From RUG11894 sp964344335 (lineage in GTDB: Bacteria; Bacillota; Clostridia; Peptostreptococcales; Anaerovoracaceae), in NCBI GenBank assembly GCA_964344335.1, contig CAYFMW010000005.1:1-62018 (forward strand): 62,018 nucleotides of DNA. Reading direction: 5' to 3'. A program made the translations under genes and the position numbers. The notes under the pieces were generated by a model. The model was not told where the DNA came from and made no database searches. It saw only the letters and a program-made list of their open reading frames with translations. Positions within the stretch are counted from its first letter, which is position 1, and each line of letters opens with the position of its first letter. Shown one piece after another: positions 24,180 to 33,512 of the stretch.

Positions 24180-25430
24180 ATGATAAAATATGAGAAACTG
24201 CCGTGCGGGGTGGGCTTTGTGAGCGAGGAGCTTCCGGAATTCGCCTCTGCACGCCTCGGCATATGGATCGGAGCGGGTTCCGTCTTCGAAAACGAAAATA
24301 ACAGCGGCGTTTCGCACCTCGCGGAACACATGTTTTTTAAAGGAACAAAGAACAGGAGTGCAAAACAGATAGCTCGCGATGCCGACGATCTGGCCGCCAC
24401 CCTCAACGCCTTCACCGGAAAAGAAGGAACTTGTTTTCATATAAAGGTGCTGAGCGACAATCTCCTTAATGCTGCGGAGATATTGCTCGACATGCTCTGC
24501 AATTCCGTCTTCGATCCTTCGGAGCTTTCGAAGGAGAAGGGCGTAATCCTCGAAGAGATGAAGATGATCGAGGACACACCGGACGATCACATTATCGATT
24601 TGATTACTCAGAGGACTCTGGCGGGTACTCCATATGCCGAGTCCGTAATCGGAACGAGGAAGAGTTTACAGAGCATAAATAGGGCGAAGCTCATAGAATA
24701 CATAGACAGCCGCTACACACTCGGGAATATGGTCGTCTCGGTGGCCGGCAATTTCGACGAAAAGGCGCTTAAAAGCCTCGTTGACGAAAAGTTGTCCGAA
24801 TTCGGCGATAAAACCGCGCAAATGCCCGATTTCGCGCCTCCCGGCGGGCGCAGCTTCTCGAGTCTTGTGCGCAATATCGGACAGAGCCATCTGGCCCTCG
24901 GCACACCCGGCGCTGCGATGAATTCGGATATGTACTATGTACAGGCCATAGTCAGCGATATACTGGGAGGAAGCATGAGCTCCAGACTCTTTCAGTCGAT
25001 AAGGGAAGAGCAGGGGCTGGCATATTCCGTTTACAGCGCGCCGCAGAGCTTTTCGAATACCGGGATGTTTTTTATCTACGCCGGTATAAAGGCAGGAACC
25101 GAGGAGAGGGTGTTGCGGGAGATAGAAAATCAGTTGGTCGAGCTGGCCGAAGACGGCATATCCGAAGACGAACTCGACAAAGTAAAGTTGCGCTTTAAGA
25201 GCGCTCAGATATTTTCGATGGAATCGCTCAGCAGCAGGATGTTTCTGATGGGAAGAGACAGGCTGATATACGGACGCAACTACAGCAACGAGGAGATTGT
25301 GGCCGAGATAGAGGCCGTAACGGCGGAGCAGGTTAAGGAATATGCGCGGAGCATAGCTGACTTCGCTACTTACAGTGCGGTCTGCATCAGCAACAAGCGC
25401 GTAAATATAAGGAAGCTGATGGGCGGCTGA
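24180..25430 (+). CDS. M16 (pitrilysin-family) zinc peptidase, MlpA-like
   Basis: Cytoplasmic insulinase-type metallopeptidase. The inverted zinc motif HLAEH lies in SGVSHLAEHMFFKGT near residue 45, with the downstream glutamate in the following helix region, and an M16 C-terminal domain follows (LGGSMSSRLFQSIREEQGLAYSVYS near residue 265). Length 416 residues from the ATG at 24180; an ATG at 24129 would place the pnp terminator inside the gene and is rejected. A homologous gene follows pnp in B. subtilis (mlpA/ymxG). Physiological substrate unknown. Confidence 0.9.
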   Translation: MIKYEKLPCGVGFVSEELPEFASARLGIWIGAGSVFENENNSGVSHLAEHMFFKGTKNRSAKQIARDADDLAATLNAFTGKEGTCFHIKVLSDNLLNAAEILLDMLCNSVFDPSELSKEKGVILEEMKMIEDTPDDHIIDLITQRTLAGTPYAESVIGTRKSLQSINRAKLIEYIDSRYTLGNMVVSVAGNFDEKALKSLVDEKLSEFGDKTAQMPDFAPPGGRSFSSLVRNIGQSHLALGTPGAAMNSDMYYVQAIVSDILGGSMSSRLFQSIREEQGLAYSVYSAPQSFSNTGMFFIYAGIKAGTEERVLREIENQLVELAEDGISEDELDKVKLRFKSAQIFSMESLSSRMFLMGRDRLIYGRNYSNEEIVAEIEAVTAEQVKEYARSIADFATYSAVCISNKRVNIRKLMGG

Positions 25431-25474
25431 TTCCGGGCCGGCAAGTTTTTTATAAAGACTACAGGGTTTGAAAG

Positions 25475-25993
25475 ATGAAAGGAAATCGGATGCTTGCACC
25501 GAGAATTGCAAAATTTGAATTCGTCTCGCGGGAACGCTTTGCTGCCGATTGCAGCGGGATATCCCAGAAAGCCTGCGAGCTTAAATTGCCACTGCGTGCC
25601 ACTTCGGGCAGCGCGGGATACGACCTGATTACTCCATTCGATATCGCGCTGGCTCCGGGCGAGAGCATGCGAGTACCCACGGGACTGCGCTGCCGCATGG
25701 AGAAGGGCTGGGTGATGCTTATCTTTCCGAGGAGCGGACTGGGATTCAGATACAGGATGCAGCTCGACAATACGGTCGGCGTAGTCGACGAGGATTACTA
25801 CGGAGCGGATAACGAAGGACATATAATCGTACAGGTCACAAACGATTCGCGGAGCGGCAAAGAGCTCGAAATAGAGGCGGGAAAAGCTTTTGCGCAGGCT
25901 GTATTTCTTCCTTACGGCATAACGACAGACGACGAGGCGAGTGCCAGGAGGACGGGCGGTCTGGGTTCTACGGACAGGCGAGATGAAAAATGA
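25475..25993 (+). CDS. dut: dUTP diphosphatase (dUTPase)
   Basis: Hydrolyses dUTP to dUMP, keeping uracil out of DNA and feeding thymidylate synthesis. All five trimeric dUTPase motifs are recognisable: SAGYDL, PRSGLG, DNTVGVVDEDYYG, GKAFAQAVF and the C-terminal RTGGLGSTD. The 172 residues include an N-terminal extension of about 35 residues relative to the minimal enzyme; inner ATG alternatives exist (25490) but the first has AGATG spacing too. Overlaps the downstream dGTPase by four bases. Confidence 0.94.
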   Translation: MKGNRMLAPRIAKFEFVSRERFAADCSGISQKACELKLPLRATSGSAGYDLITPFDIALAPGESMRVPTGLRCRMEKGWVMLIFPRSGLGFRYRMQLDNTVGVVDEDYYGADNEGHIIVQVTNDSRSGKELEIEAGKAFAQAVFLPYGITTDDEASARRTGGLGSTDRRDEK

Positions 25994-27009
25994 TCGGCAG
26001 AGAAGATCTTGAAATCAGAGAGATGGAGACCTTGTCTCCTTATGCGTGTAAATCGGCATTGAGCAAAGGGCGCAGCTTTCCCGAGAAGCCCTGCGCTCTC
26101 CGCACGGATTTTCAGCGCGACCGTGACCGGATAATCCACAGCAAGGCGCTTCGAAGGCTCATGCATAAGACTCAGGTATTTTTGAGCCCCGAGGGGGATC
26201 ATTTCAGGACGAGGCTCACTCACACCCTGGAAGTTGCCCAGATTGCGAAGAGCATATCGCGTGCGCTCAATCTCAACGAGGACCTGACTGAGGCCATAGC
26301 GCTGGGCCACGATCTGGGGCATACGCCCTTCGGGCATAACGGCGAGCAATTTCTGGATGAGATTCATCCCGGGGGCTTCATGCACAATGTCCAGAGCCTT
26401 AGGGTAGTCGATGTTATCGAGAAAAACGAGAACGGCCGCAGCATGAACCTGACCGAGGAAGTGCGCGACGGCATACTCAACCACACCGGGAGGGACTGGC
26501 CCTTCACTTTGGAGGGGCAGGTCGTGCGGCATTCCGACCGCATAGCCTACATCAACCACGATATCGATGATGCCGTAAGGGGCGGAATTATAAGCAAGGA
26601 AGATCTCCCCGCGGAATGCGTCGAGTATCTTGGGAAGGACCACCGCAGCAGAATCAATACTCTTATAAACGATATAGTGAGGACTTCGGACGGAGCGGGC
26701 AGCATAGAGCTGTCCGAGGAAGCCGGAAGATACATGTTTTTGCTCAGGGATTTTATGTTCGAGAATGTGTATAAAAGTCCGGTAGTAAAGAAAAACGCGG
26801 AGCTGGAAAAGATACGCGGGCTTATATATATGCTATACGATTATTTTCTGGAGCGCCCTGAGGAGATGCCGCCGGAATACAGGCAGATAATGGCGGACGA
26901 CGGTGCCGAGGAGGCTGTAAAGGACTACATATCCGGTATGACGGACCGCTACGCCATCAATATGTTCAACGAGAAATTCGTCCCCTCGGGATGGAAGTTG
27001 GAAAAGTAA
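25990..27009 (+). CDS. dGTP triphosphohydrolase-like HD-domain protein
   Basis: HD-superfamily deoxynucleotide triphosphohydrolase. Metal ligands: RTRLTHTLEVAQIAKS near residue 75 (H), then LGHDLGHTPFGHNGE near 105 (HD), and VRHSDRIAYINHDIDDA near 180. The N-terminal motif HSKALRRLMHKTQVF is characteristic. Length 339 residues. Commonly found upstream of dnaG in Clostridia, as here. Nucleotide preference (dGTP or broader) cannot be told from sequence. Coupled to dut by an ATGA overlap, a sensible pair for nucleotide-pool hygiene. Confidence 0.93.
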   Translation: MIGREDLEIREMETLSPYACKSALSKGRSFPEKPCALRTDFQRDRDRIIHSKALRRLMHKTQVFLSPEGDHFRTRLTHTLEVAQIAKSISRALNLNEDLTEAIALGHDLGHTPFGHNGEQFLDEIHPGGFMHNVQSLRVVDVIEKNENGRSMNLTEEVRDGILNHTGRDWPFTLEGQVVRHSDRIAYINHDIDDAVRGGIISKEDLPAECVEYLGKDHRSRINTLINDIVRTSDGAGSIELSEEAGRYMFLLRDFMFENVYKSPVVKKNAELEKIRGLIYMLYDYFLERPEEMPPEYRQIMADDGAEEAVKDYISGMTDRYAINMFNEKFVPSGWKLEK

Positions 27010-27057
27010 TGTAAAAGTCCCGCATTTCCTGTATTATATTCGCAAGGGGGTGCCGCG

Positions 27058-28818
27058 ATGGCTTTCAATTCTTTGAGCTCGGCAATTGAAGAGATTAAGC
27101 TCAGGTCGAATATAGTCGATGTGATAAACGCTGTCGTGCCTTTAAAGAAGACCGGCTCGAATTATAAGGCCTGCTGTCCTTTTCACAGGGAAAAGACCCC
27201 TTCCTTCATAGTTTCCGAAGACAAACAGATATTCACCTGCTTCGGATGCGGAGCTACGGGAGATGCCATAGAATTCGTAAAGAAATACTATAATCTGCAA
27301 TTTCCCGATGCGGTAAGAAAGCTGGCGAATCAGTACGGCGTAGAGATAGCGGACAGCTATGCCCGACAAGGGCAAAAGAGGGCTCCGTACTACGCGGCCA
27401 ATCGCATGGCGGCGCGCTTTTTCTTTGACGCCCTGACCGGCAAGGCCAATCCCGGCTACAGCTACATGAAAGGCCGGGGGTTCGAGGATAAAACCCTGGT
27501 TCAGTTCGGAATCGGTTACAGCGACGAGAACTGGCAGAGCCTTACAGATTACATGAAGGCCGCGGGGATTTCCGAGGAGATGCTCACTGAGCTGGGGCTT
27601 TCTTCCAGGCAAGAAAGAAGGGCGAGTCTATACGATTACTTCAGGGGCAGAGTAATGTTCCCGATAATTAATACAGTCGGAAATGTAGTCGGATTCGGTG
27701 GACGCGTCTTAGGTGACGGCGTTCCGAAGTACCTGAACTCCCGCGAGTCCATCGTGTTCGAGAAGAAGCGAAATCTATACGGGCTGAATCTCACCAAGGG
27801 CGATATCAGGGAGAAGGGATTCGCGGTGCTCGTCGAGGGCTATCTGGATGTGATGAGCCTCTACCAGGCGGGGGTGCGGAATGTTGTTGCAACTCTCGGG
27901 ACAGCGTTGACGAGCGAGCAGGCCAAGCTCCTGACGAAATACACGAAGAAGGTAATACTCTGCTACGATGCGGACAGCGCCGGCGTGAATGCTGCGCTCA
28001 GAGGTATCGATGTGCTGCGCGAGGAAGGCGCGGATGTGCGGGTGCTTCATGTCGATGACGGCAAGGATCCGGACGATTACATAAAGAAGCACAGTGCGGA
28101 AGAATTTTACGCACTTATAGACAAAAAGTCGGTTCCGGATGTAGAATATAAAATTAAGCTGATAAAAGTAAAATACGACACCGGGGACATAACTCAGGGC
28201 GTAAAGTTTTTAAAGGCCTGCGCGCAGGTGCTGAGAAAGCTTTCGCCGGTTGAAGCCGACCTGTATATACGGAAAATAGCCGACGACTACGGCGTTTCCG
28301 AGGGCGCGCTTCGAAGAGAAGTCGGCCGCGACGAAGCTCGCGAGCAATCCGGAAAGCCCGCCGGAAGCGATGCCGCTGCATCGCTTAGGCATAATCCCGG
28401 CGATGAGGCTGCAATTTTACTCGAAAAAACATTGCTGAAACTCTGTCTTCAGCAGAGCAAGTTCTGGCCGCGCGCAGCGCAGCGAGAAGATGCTTTTGTA
28501 AGCGAGGGCGGGTTTGAGATAGCAGCCGCGATGAACGAGCTGTACGAAGAAGATTCAATTTTCAGGATGGACGATCTTAAGGAGCGATTGAGCGAAGAAG
28601 CCGCCGCGTATCTCGAGAGCATAGACGAGGATGTGCTCGTCGGATACAGCGAGGAGCAGGCCTTCGAGGATTGTATGGATACGCTCGACAGGCGCCGGGG
28701 GGAGAAACGAATCAAAGAGATAAAGGATATTTTATCCATTGCCAAGGAAGAAGAATCGGAAAAGCTCGAAGCTTTGATTGCGGAGCTTTTCGAGTTGCAG
28801 AAGAAATATATAAAATAG
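27058..28818 (+). CDS. dnaG: DNA primase
   Basis: Synthesises RNA primers at the replication fork. The zinc-binding domain is at the N-terminus (CCPFHREKTPSFIVSE and FTCFGCGATGD, residues ~38-65). The catalytic core holds the TOPRIM motifs LVEGYLDVMSLYQAG near 258 and LCYDADSAG near 300, and the last ~150 residues form the helicase-interacting domain. Length 586 residues. The preceding 48 bp contain a -10-like TATTAT and an AAGGGGG ribosome site. rpoD follows after 10 bp. Confidence 0.97.
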   Translation: MAFNSLSSAIEEIKLRSNIVDVINAVVPLKKTGSNYKACCPFHREKTPSFIVSEDKQIFTCFGCGATGDAIEFVKKYYNLQFPDAVRKLANQYGVEIADSYARQGQKRAPYYAANRMAARFFFDALTGKANPGYSYMKGRGFEDKTLVQFGIGYSDENWQSLTDYMKAAGISEEMLTELGLSSRQERRASLYDYFRGRVMFPIINTVGNVVGFGGRVLGDGVPKYLNSRESIVFEKKRNLYGLNLTKGDIREKGFAVLVEGYLDVMSLYQAGVRNVVATLGTALTSEQAKLLTKYTKKVILCYDADSAGVNAALRGIDVLREEGADVRVLHVDDGKDPDDYIKKHSAEEFYALIDKKSVPDVEYKIKLIKVKYDTGDITQGVKFLKACAQVLRKLSPVEADLYIRKIADDYGVSEGALRREVGRDEAREQSGKPAGSDAAASLRHNPGDEAAILLEKTLLKLCLQQSKFWPRAAQREDAFVSEGGFEIAAAMNELYEEDSIFRMDDLKERLSEEAAAYLESIDEDVLVGYSEEQAFEDCMDTLDRRRGEKRIKEIKDILSIAKEEESEKLEALIAELFELQKKYIK

Positions 28819-28828
28819 AGGGGTGCAG

Positions 28829-30085
28829 ATGAAGAACGAACAGGAAAACAGAAGCTACGAAAAACTGAACCGCATCTTTGTAAATGCCAAGAAATCCGGC
28901 TCCATAACTTTCAGCAAGGTTGAGGACGGCTTTGCGAAGCTCGACATTACTCAGGAAGAAAAGGACGCCTTCTACGACAAGTTGGAGGATTCTGGGATTG
29001 AGGTCACCCATAATGCACCCGGAGAAGAGTTCAATTTGGACAGCCTCGATACCGATGACGAGGCCGAACTCGAGGAGATGGCCAGCGAAGCGGAGAGCGA
29101 GGATGTGGAGGAAGTTCCCAAGGGAGTCTCCGTGGACGACCCGGTGCGCATGTACCTGAAGGAAATCGGAAAGGTGGCGCTTCTGACAGCGGAAGAGGAG
29201 ATGGATCTCGCCCAGCGCATGGAGGTCGGAAGGGATGTGCTCGAGAGGCTCAGAACCCTGGAGGACGAGCTGGAGGACGCTGAGGATGAAGAAGAGAAAG
29301 CCGAACTGCAGGCTTACATCGATGATTTCCGCGAAAAGAATGCGGATGCGATATACAGAGGAAAGGAAGCCAAGGATAAACTCTGCGAGGCGAATTTGAG
29401 GCTCGTCGTGTCCATAGCCAAGAGATATGTGGGAAGAGGCATGCTTTTCCTGGACCTTATTCAGGAAGGAAATCTCGGACTTCTCAAGGCCGTCGATAAG
29501 TTCGACTGGCGCAAGGGTTTCAAATTCTCGACATATGCGACTTGGTGGATAAGGCAGTCCATAACAAGATCCATAGCCGACCAGGCGAGAACAATAAGAA
29601 TTCCCGTCCACATGGTCGAGACGATAAATAAACAGGTAAGGATTACCAGACAACTGCTGCAGGAGCTTGGAAGAGATCCGACTCCCGAGGAGATTGCGGA
29701 AGAAATGGAAATTCCCGTCGAAAAGGTCCGGGAGATTTCCAAGATTGCTCAGGAACCGGTCTCGCTAGAAACTCCGATAGGTGAGGAAGAGGATTCACAT
29801 CTGGGGGACTTTATACCCGACGAAGATGTGCCTTCGCCTGTAGACGCGGCTGCATTTTCGATGCTCAGAGAGCAGCTGAACGAAGTGCTGGCGACGCTCA
29901 CGGACAGGGAGCAGGAGGTGCTTCGCCTCAGGTTCGGACTCGATGACGGCAGGCAGAGAACCCTGGAGGAAGTAGGGCAGCAGTTCAAAGTTACAAGGGA
30001 GCGCATCCGCCAGATAGAGGCAAAGGCCCTCAGGAAGCTGCGCCATCCCAATAGGAGCAAGAGACTGAGAGACTATCTTGAATAA
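28829..30085 (+). CDS. rpoD: RNA polymerase principal sigma factor (SigA/RpoD)
   Basis: Housekeeping sigma-70. ATG at 28829 follows AGAGGGG; an upstream GTG at 28823 is less well placed. Region 1.1 is the N-terminal ~95 residues, then region 1.2 (DDPVRMYLKEIGKVALLTAEEE), region 2 (RLVVSIAKRYVGRGMLFLDLIQEGN, FKFSTYATWWIRQSITRS), region 3, and region 4 (REQEVLRLRFGLDDGRQRTLEEVG, TRERIRQIEAKALRKLR) reading the -35. Length 418 residues. The dnaG-rpoD order is conserved. Its end overlaps trmK. Confidence 0.98.
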   Translation: MKNEQENRSYEKLNRIFVNAKKSGSITFSKVEDGFAKLDITQEEKDAFYDKLEDSGIEVTHNAPGEEFNLDSLDTDDEAELEEMASEAESEDVEEVPKGVSVDDPVRMYLKEIGKVALLTAEEEMDLAQRMEVGRDVLERLRTLEDELEDAEDEEEKAELQAYIDDFREKNADAIYRGKEAKDKLCEANLRLVVSIAKRYVGRGMLFLDLIQEGNLGLLKAVDKFDWRKGFKFSTYATWWIRQSITRSIADQARTIRIPVHMVETINKQVRITRQLLQELGRDPTPEEIAEEMEIPVEKVREISKIAQEPVSLETPIGEEEDSHLGDFIPDEDVPSPVDAAAFSMLREQLNEVLATLTDREQEVLRLRFGLDDGRQRTLEEVGQQFKVTRERIRQIEAKALRKLRHPNRSKRLRDYLE

Positions 30086-30755
30086 AATCTCCGAACGCCT
30101 CGAAAAGATATCGGAATTGTTAATTGAGGGCAGAAGCATGGCCGACATAGGAAGCGATCATGCCGCTCTGCCCATATTCTGCATCGCTAATAACTTAGTT
30201 CCCAATGTAATTATAACGGACATAAACAGCGGGCCCCTATGCAGGGCGAAGGAGAATGTAGCCTCCGCAAATCTTGAAATGGTGCGTTTCAGTTTTCTGC
30301 AGGGCGACGGATTGAGCCCCCTGCGCGGCCGGGAAGTCGGGAGCGCGGTTATCGCCGGGATGGGCGGAGAGCTGATAGCTTCGATAATCGAGAACGAGCC
30401 CGAGATAGCTTCCGGGATCGAACGCTTCGTGCTGCAACCCAGAAGCAGGTCGGGAGATCTGAGGACGAGGCTTTGGAAGGCCGGATATCGCATAGATTCG
30501 GAACATTTGGCTGAGGAAAACGGGCGCATCTGCGAGATTTTATGCGTTTCCAAGGGGTATCAGGAACCCTACGAAGACCCCGATATTCCAAGGGCGGAAG
30601 GGGCTTTGATGCGAAAATTCTTGGATAAAAGGATTGTTGACATAAATAATATTATCGACAATCTAGAGAATTCTAAAAATCCGGATGCGCTCGAACTTCG
30701 CGAAGCGATGAAATTAAAACTTTTGAGCCTCGAAGAGATAAGAAGGAATCTCTAA
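30078..30755 (+). CDS. trmK: tRNA (adenine(22)-N1)-methyltransferase TrmK
   Basis: Makes m1A22 in tRNA. The SAM-binding motif is MADIGSDHAALPIF near residue 21, and GSAVIAGMGGELIASII near 95 is the catalytic-region signature of the YqfN/TrmK family. Length 225 residues. Translation apparently starts at TTG 30078, inside the last codons of rpoD. The rpoD-trmK-nif3 order matches B. subtilis sigA-yqfN-yqfO. Confidence 0.92.
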   Translation: MNKISERLEKISELLIEGRSMADIGSDHAALPIFCIANNLVPNVIITDINSGPLCRAKENVASANLEMVRFSFLQGDGLSPLRGREVGSAVIAGMGGELIASIIENEPEIASGIERFVLQPRSRSGDLRTRLWKAGYRIDSEHLAEENGRICEILCVSKGYQEPYEDPDIPRAEGALMRKFLDKRIVDINNIIDNLENSKNPDALELREAMKLKLLSLEEIRRNL

Positions 30756-30770
30756 AGAAAGGGTTTTGAG

Positions 30771-31544
30771 ATGAATAAGTTCGATTTACTTAATGTTTTG
30801 AATGATATTGCTCCCTTGGATCTCCAAGTAAGTTGGGATAATAGCGGAGTGCAGATAGATTTGGGAGAGCAGGAAGTACACAAGGTCTTAACCTGCCTCG
30901 ATGTATGCGACGCTTCCCTTGCTCAGGCCATCGACGAAGGCTGCGACTTTATCGTCTCTCACCATCCGCTGTTATTTAACAATATCAATCGCGTGGACGC
31001 GGATGAGGCGAAGGGCAGATATGTAATCAAATGCATAAAGAACGGCATAAGCGTCTATTCTGCTCATACCTGCTTCGACAAGGCGCCGGGAGGGAATAAC
31101 GAACTATTGCTGGAATTGCTCGATTGCTACGACTGGAATGCGGTAGGGGATGAACAGATTGTCTTTACAGGAATGCTTGCGGAACCTATGCCCCTAAGGG
31201 ACTTCGCAGGAAGAATAAAAGAGGCTTTCGGATGCAGCTTCGTCCGCTTCGGAGGAGACAGCGAGAGGATTATTTACAAGATTGCAGTTTGCAGCGGTTC
31301 CGGAGGAGACTATATCGGCCTTGCAGCTTCGGAGGGCGCCGATTGCTTTATATCCGCAGATTTTAAACATCACGAACTTATGTCGGCCTTGGAACTGGGA
31401 CTCTGCATAGCCGACGCCGGGCACTTCGGCACCGAGCATCAATTTGCCCGCAATATGGGCGAAAAACTCCGCGAGCGCTGCGCAGGCGAACTGGAAGTAG
31501 TAATAGGAGATTACGAGAGCGATCCGCTGCCGATGCTGGTTTAA
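30771..31544 (+). CDS. Nif3-like dinuclear metal center protein
   Basis: Nif3/YqfO (GTP cyclohydrolase I type 2-like) family. Metal-binding histidines are visible in VSHHPLLFNNINRV near residue 64 and the C-terminal DAGHFGTEHQ near 218, and the N-terminal LDLQVSWDNSGVQIDLG is typical. At 257 residues it is the short form without the inserted PII-like domain of B. subtilis YqfO. ATG follows AAAGGGTTTTGAG. The molecular activity of this widespread family is uncertain. Confidence 0.9.
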   Translation: MNKFDLLNVLNDIAPLDLQVSWDNSGVQIDLGEQEVHKVLTCLDVCDASLAQAIDEGCDFIVSHHPLLFNNINRVDADEAKGRYVIKCIKNGISVYSAHTCFDKAPGGNNELLLELLDCYDWNAVGDEQIVFTGMLAEPMPLRDFAGRIKEAFGCSFVRFGGDSERIIYKIAVCSGSGGDYIGLAASEGADCFISADFKHHELMSALELGLCIADAGHFGTEHQFARNMGEKLRERCAGELEVVIGDYESDPLPMLV

Positions 31545-31556
31545 TACCGCGGCGCA

Positions 31557-31586
31557 TTGGACAATTTATCAAAAGATGTTTATAAT
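31557..31586 (+). promoter_or_regulatory. Promoter for RNase P RNA
   Basis: TTGGAC at 31557-31562, 18-bp spacer, TATAAT at 31581-31586. Predicted start is ~31593, giving a short 5' leader removed or retained before helix P1. Confidence 0.65.
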
Positions 31587-31616
31587 CAATGCCGCGGAAT
31601 CTTCGTGCGTTTAAAT

Positions 31617-31989
31617 CCATGAGCAGTACATGCAATCGCGGGCGAATCGTGAAGATTCGCGTGAGGAAAGTCCGTGCTCCGCAGGGCGAGGGTGCCGGCT
31701 AACGGCCGGCGGGGGTGACCCCAGGGAAAGTGCAACAGAAAATAACAGCCTTAACAGGCAACGGTGAAAAGGTGAGGTAAGAGCTCACCGGCCTCATGGT
31801 AACATGCGGCGTCAGTGTAAACCCCATCCGGAGCAAGACCGTAAAGGGAGGCAAGTGCCGAAAGGTATACTGCCTGAAAGGGAGCTGCCCGTTCCTTCCC
31901 GGGAAGGTAGGTCGCTTGAGGCCTGTGGTAACACAGGTCCTAGAAAGATGATTGCTTAACACAGAACACGGCTTAAGTGCTGCTCATGG
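31617..31989 (+). ncRNA. rnpB: RNase P RNA (M1 RNA homolog)
   Basis: Catalytic RNA that matures tRNA 5' ends. Helix P1 is formed by CCATGAGCAG (31617-31626) and CTGCTCATGG (31980-31989). The universally conserved GAGGAAAGTCCGTGCT lies near 31660, AGGGTGCCGGCTAACGGCCGGC near 31690 is the P3/P4 region typical of type A, ACAGAAAATAA near 31735 is conserved, and GGTAAGAGCTCACCGG follows. A T-run follows P1, acting as terminator. Length ~373 nt. Confidence 0.96.
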
Positions 31990-32042
31990 TTTTTAAGAAT
32001 TAAACCATTTGAGAACTTAAATTATTGTTATAGGTTAACGAA

Positions 32043-32119
32043 GGAATGTAGCTTGCATTAGGCGAGGCTTAGTACCGTTAGGGAACCGCGGGAGCGTCTC
32101 GCCGTTGCAAGCTACTTCC
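32043..32119. repeat. Inverted repeat, copy B of the dispersed structured element
   Basis: GGAA-T-GTAGCTTGCA (32043-32057) pairs with TGCAAGCTAC-TTCC (32106-32119), and GGCGAG (32061-32066) pairs with CTCGCC (32098-32103). The outer arm and the inner GTACC..GTTAG.GA and GAGCGT segments match the larger copy at 5259-5406. Lies between rnpB and the coaX promoter, in about 280 bp without a gene. Confidence 0.65.
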
Positions 32120-32212
32120 GAAGCTGAAAAATAAATTAATTTTTAATATATCCGCTATATGCAAACTGCAACCGAGCAAATTAAATACAGGATGTTAAAA
32201 AGAGCTTTATTG

Positions 32213-32221
32213 TGTTATACT
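32213..32221 (+). promoter_or_regulatory. Extended -10 promoter for coaX
   Basis: TGTTATACT with the same TGTGTTATACTT context as the pyrH promoter. No clear -35. Confidence 0.5.
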
Positions 32222-32268
32222 TTACGCGTTCTAAAAATCGATAAATCAGCGCAGGGAGGAGATTTCAG

Positions 32269-33048
32269 ATGTTGCTTACTGTAGATGTGGGAAACAGCAA
32301 TATGGTGTTCGGGCTCTTCGAGGGCAATCAGCTGGCGGGCAGTTTTCGCCTCATGAGCGATTCCGGGAGAACTTCCGACGAACTGGGCTTTTCGGTTTGC
32401 GATTACTTTAACCGCTTCAATCTTAAAGTGCAGGATGTGGACGATGTAATAATTTCATCCGTCGCTCCCCGCATAATGAATATCCTCAACGCCGCAATGA
32501 TAAAATATCTGAATAAAAAGCCCCTCGTAATCTACGAGGACATTCATCCCGTCATACCCTGCGAAGTCTCCGGACAACTCGGAGCCGACAGGGCGGTTTC
32601 ATGCATAGCCGCAATGGAAAAGTACGGCACGCCTCTAATAATCCTCGATTTCGGGACGGCGACAACCATCGATGCCTTAAGCAAAGAAGGCAACTATCTT
32701 GGCGGATGCATCCTTGCGGGTCTTAGAACTTCGAACGATGCACTGTTTAAACAGGCGGCCATGCTGCCTCAGATTGAGCTCGTCGCACCCGATACCGTCC
32801 TGGGTCTGGATACGATTACGCAAATACAGATCGGCTCAATTCTTGGCTACATAGGCGGCATGAAATATCTCGTCGAGCGCACTAAGGAAGAGATGGGCTG
32901 CGGCGACGAAGTGAAGGTCATCGGCGAAGGCGGCCTCGTCCACCTCGTCGCAGGCAACAGTAGCTTTATCGATATTGTAGATGACAATCTTATCTTAGAC
33001 GGTCTTAGAATACTCTACGAAAGATTTAAAAAAGGCGAGCGGCGCTAG
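32269..33048 (+). CDS. coaX: Type III pantothenate kinase
   Basis: First step of coenzyme A synthesis; the type III enzyme is insensitive to CoA feedback. ASKHA-fold motifs: VDVGNSNMVFGLFEG at the N-terminus (phosphate 1), GADRAVSCIAA near residue 105, LDFGTATTIDALSKEGNYLGG near 128, and IGEGGLVHLVA near 225. Length 259 residues. ATG follows AGGGAGGAG. The last step of the same pathway, coaE, is at 39,395. Its stop overlaps the end of the deleted PLP-enzyme gene on the other strand. Confidence 0.95.
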   Translation: MLLTVDVGNSNMVFGLFEGNQLAGSFRLMSDSGRTSDELGFSVCDYFNRFNLKVQDVDDVIISSVAPRIMNILNAAMIKYLNKKPLVIYEDIHPVIPCEVSGQLGADRAVSCIAAMEKYGTPLIILDFGTATTIDALSKEGNYLGGCILAGLRTSNDALFKQAAMLPQIELVAPDTVLGLDTITQIQIGSILGYIGGMKYLVERTKEEMGCGDEVKVIGEGGLVHLVAGNSSFIDIVDDNLILDGLRILYERFKKGERR

Positions 33049-33512
33049 GCTTTCAATGCCTCTTCGAGCGCCTGATCCAAGTCGGCGATAATGTCGTCGG
33101 CATCTTCGAGTCCCACCGAGAGCCTTATGAGATTCTTTGAAAATCCGGCCTCGATCATCTCTTCCTCGCTGAAGTTGCTGTGGGTCATGCTTCCCGGATG
33201 CTCTATCAGGGTCTCGCAATCCCCTAAAGAAACCGCGAGGATGCAGAGCTTTACATTATTCATCATGCGTTCGGCAATCTGCGGGTTTTCAAGTTCAAAG
33301 GCAATCATTCCGCCCGTGTAGGCGAGCTGTTTTTTTGCAAGCCTGTATTGCGGATGCGACTTGAGTCCCGCATAGTAAACCGCTTCAACACCGTCTCTGG
33401 CTTCGAGCCAGGTTGAAGTCTGGAATATCGGCATTTGAAGAGATCCGAAAGGGTTCTCGATCTCCCTTTTACCGTGGATAAGTTTCGTTGAAATCGCAAG
33501 TTCTTTAGTCAT
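33045..33512 (-). pseudogene. Cys/Met-metabolism PLP enzyme (methionine gamma-lyase/cystathionine lyase type) with large internal deletion
   Basis: The first ~35 residues (STKLIHGKREIENPFGSLQMPIFQTST) are the N-terminus of the Cys/Met-metabolism PLP family. The next residues, WLEARDGVEAVYYAGLKSHPQY onward, belong to the C-terminal domain, which runs normally through GGMIAFEL and IRLSVGLEDADDIIADL to the end. About 240 central residues, including the PLP lysine, are missing, yet the frame is kept. A promoter (33594-33621) and an AAAGGAG site remain, so a 155-residue inactive stump may be made. Full-length relatives are ~400 residues. Confidence 0.85.
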
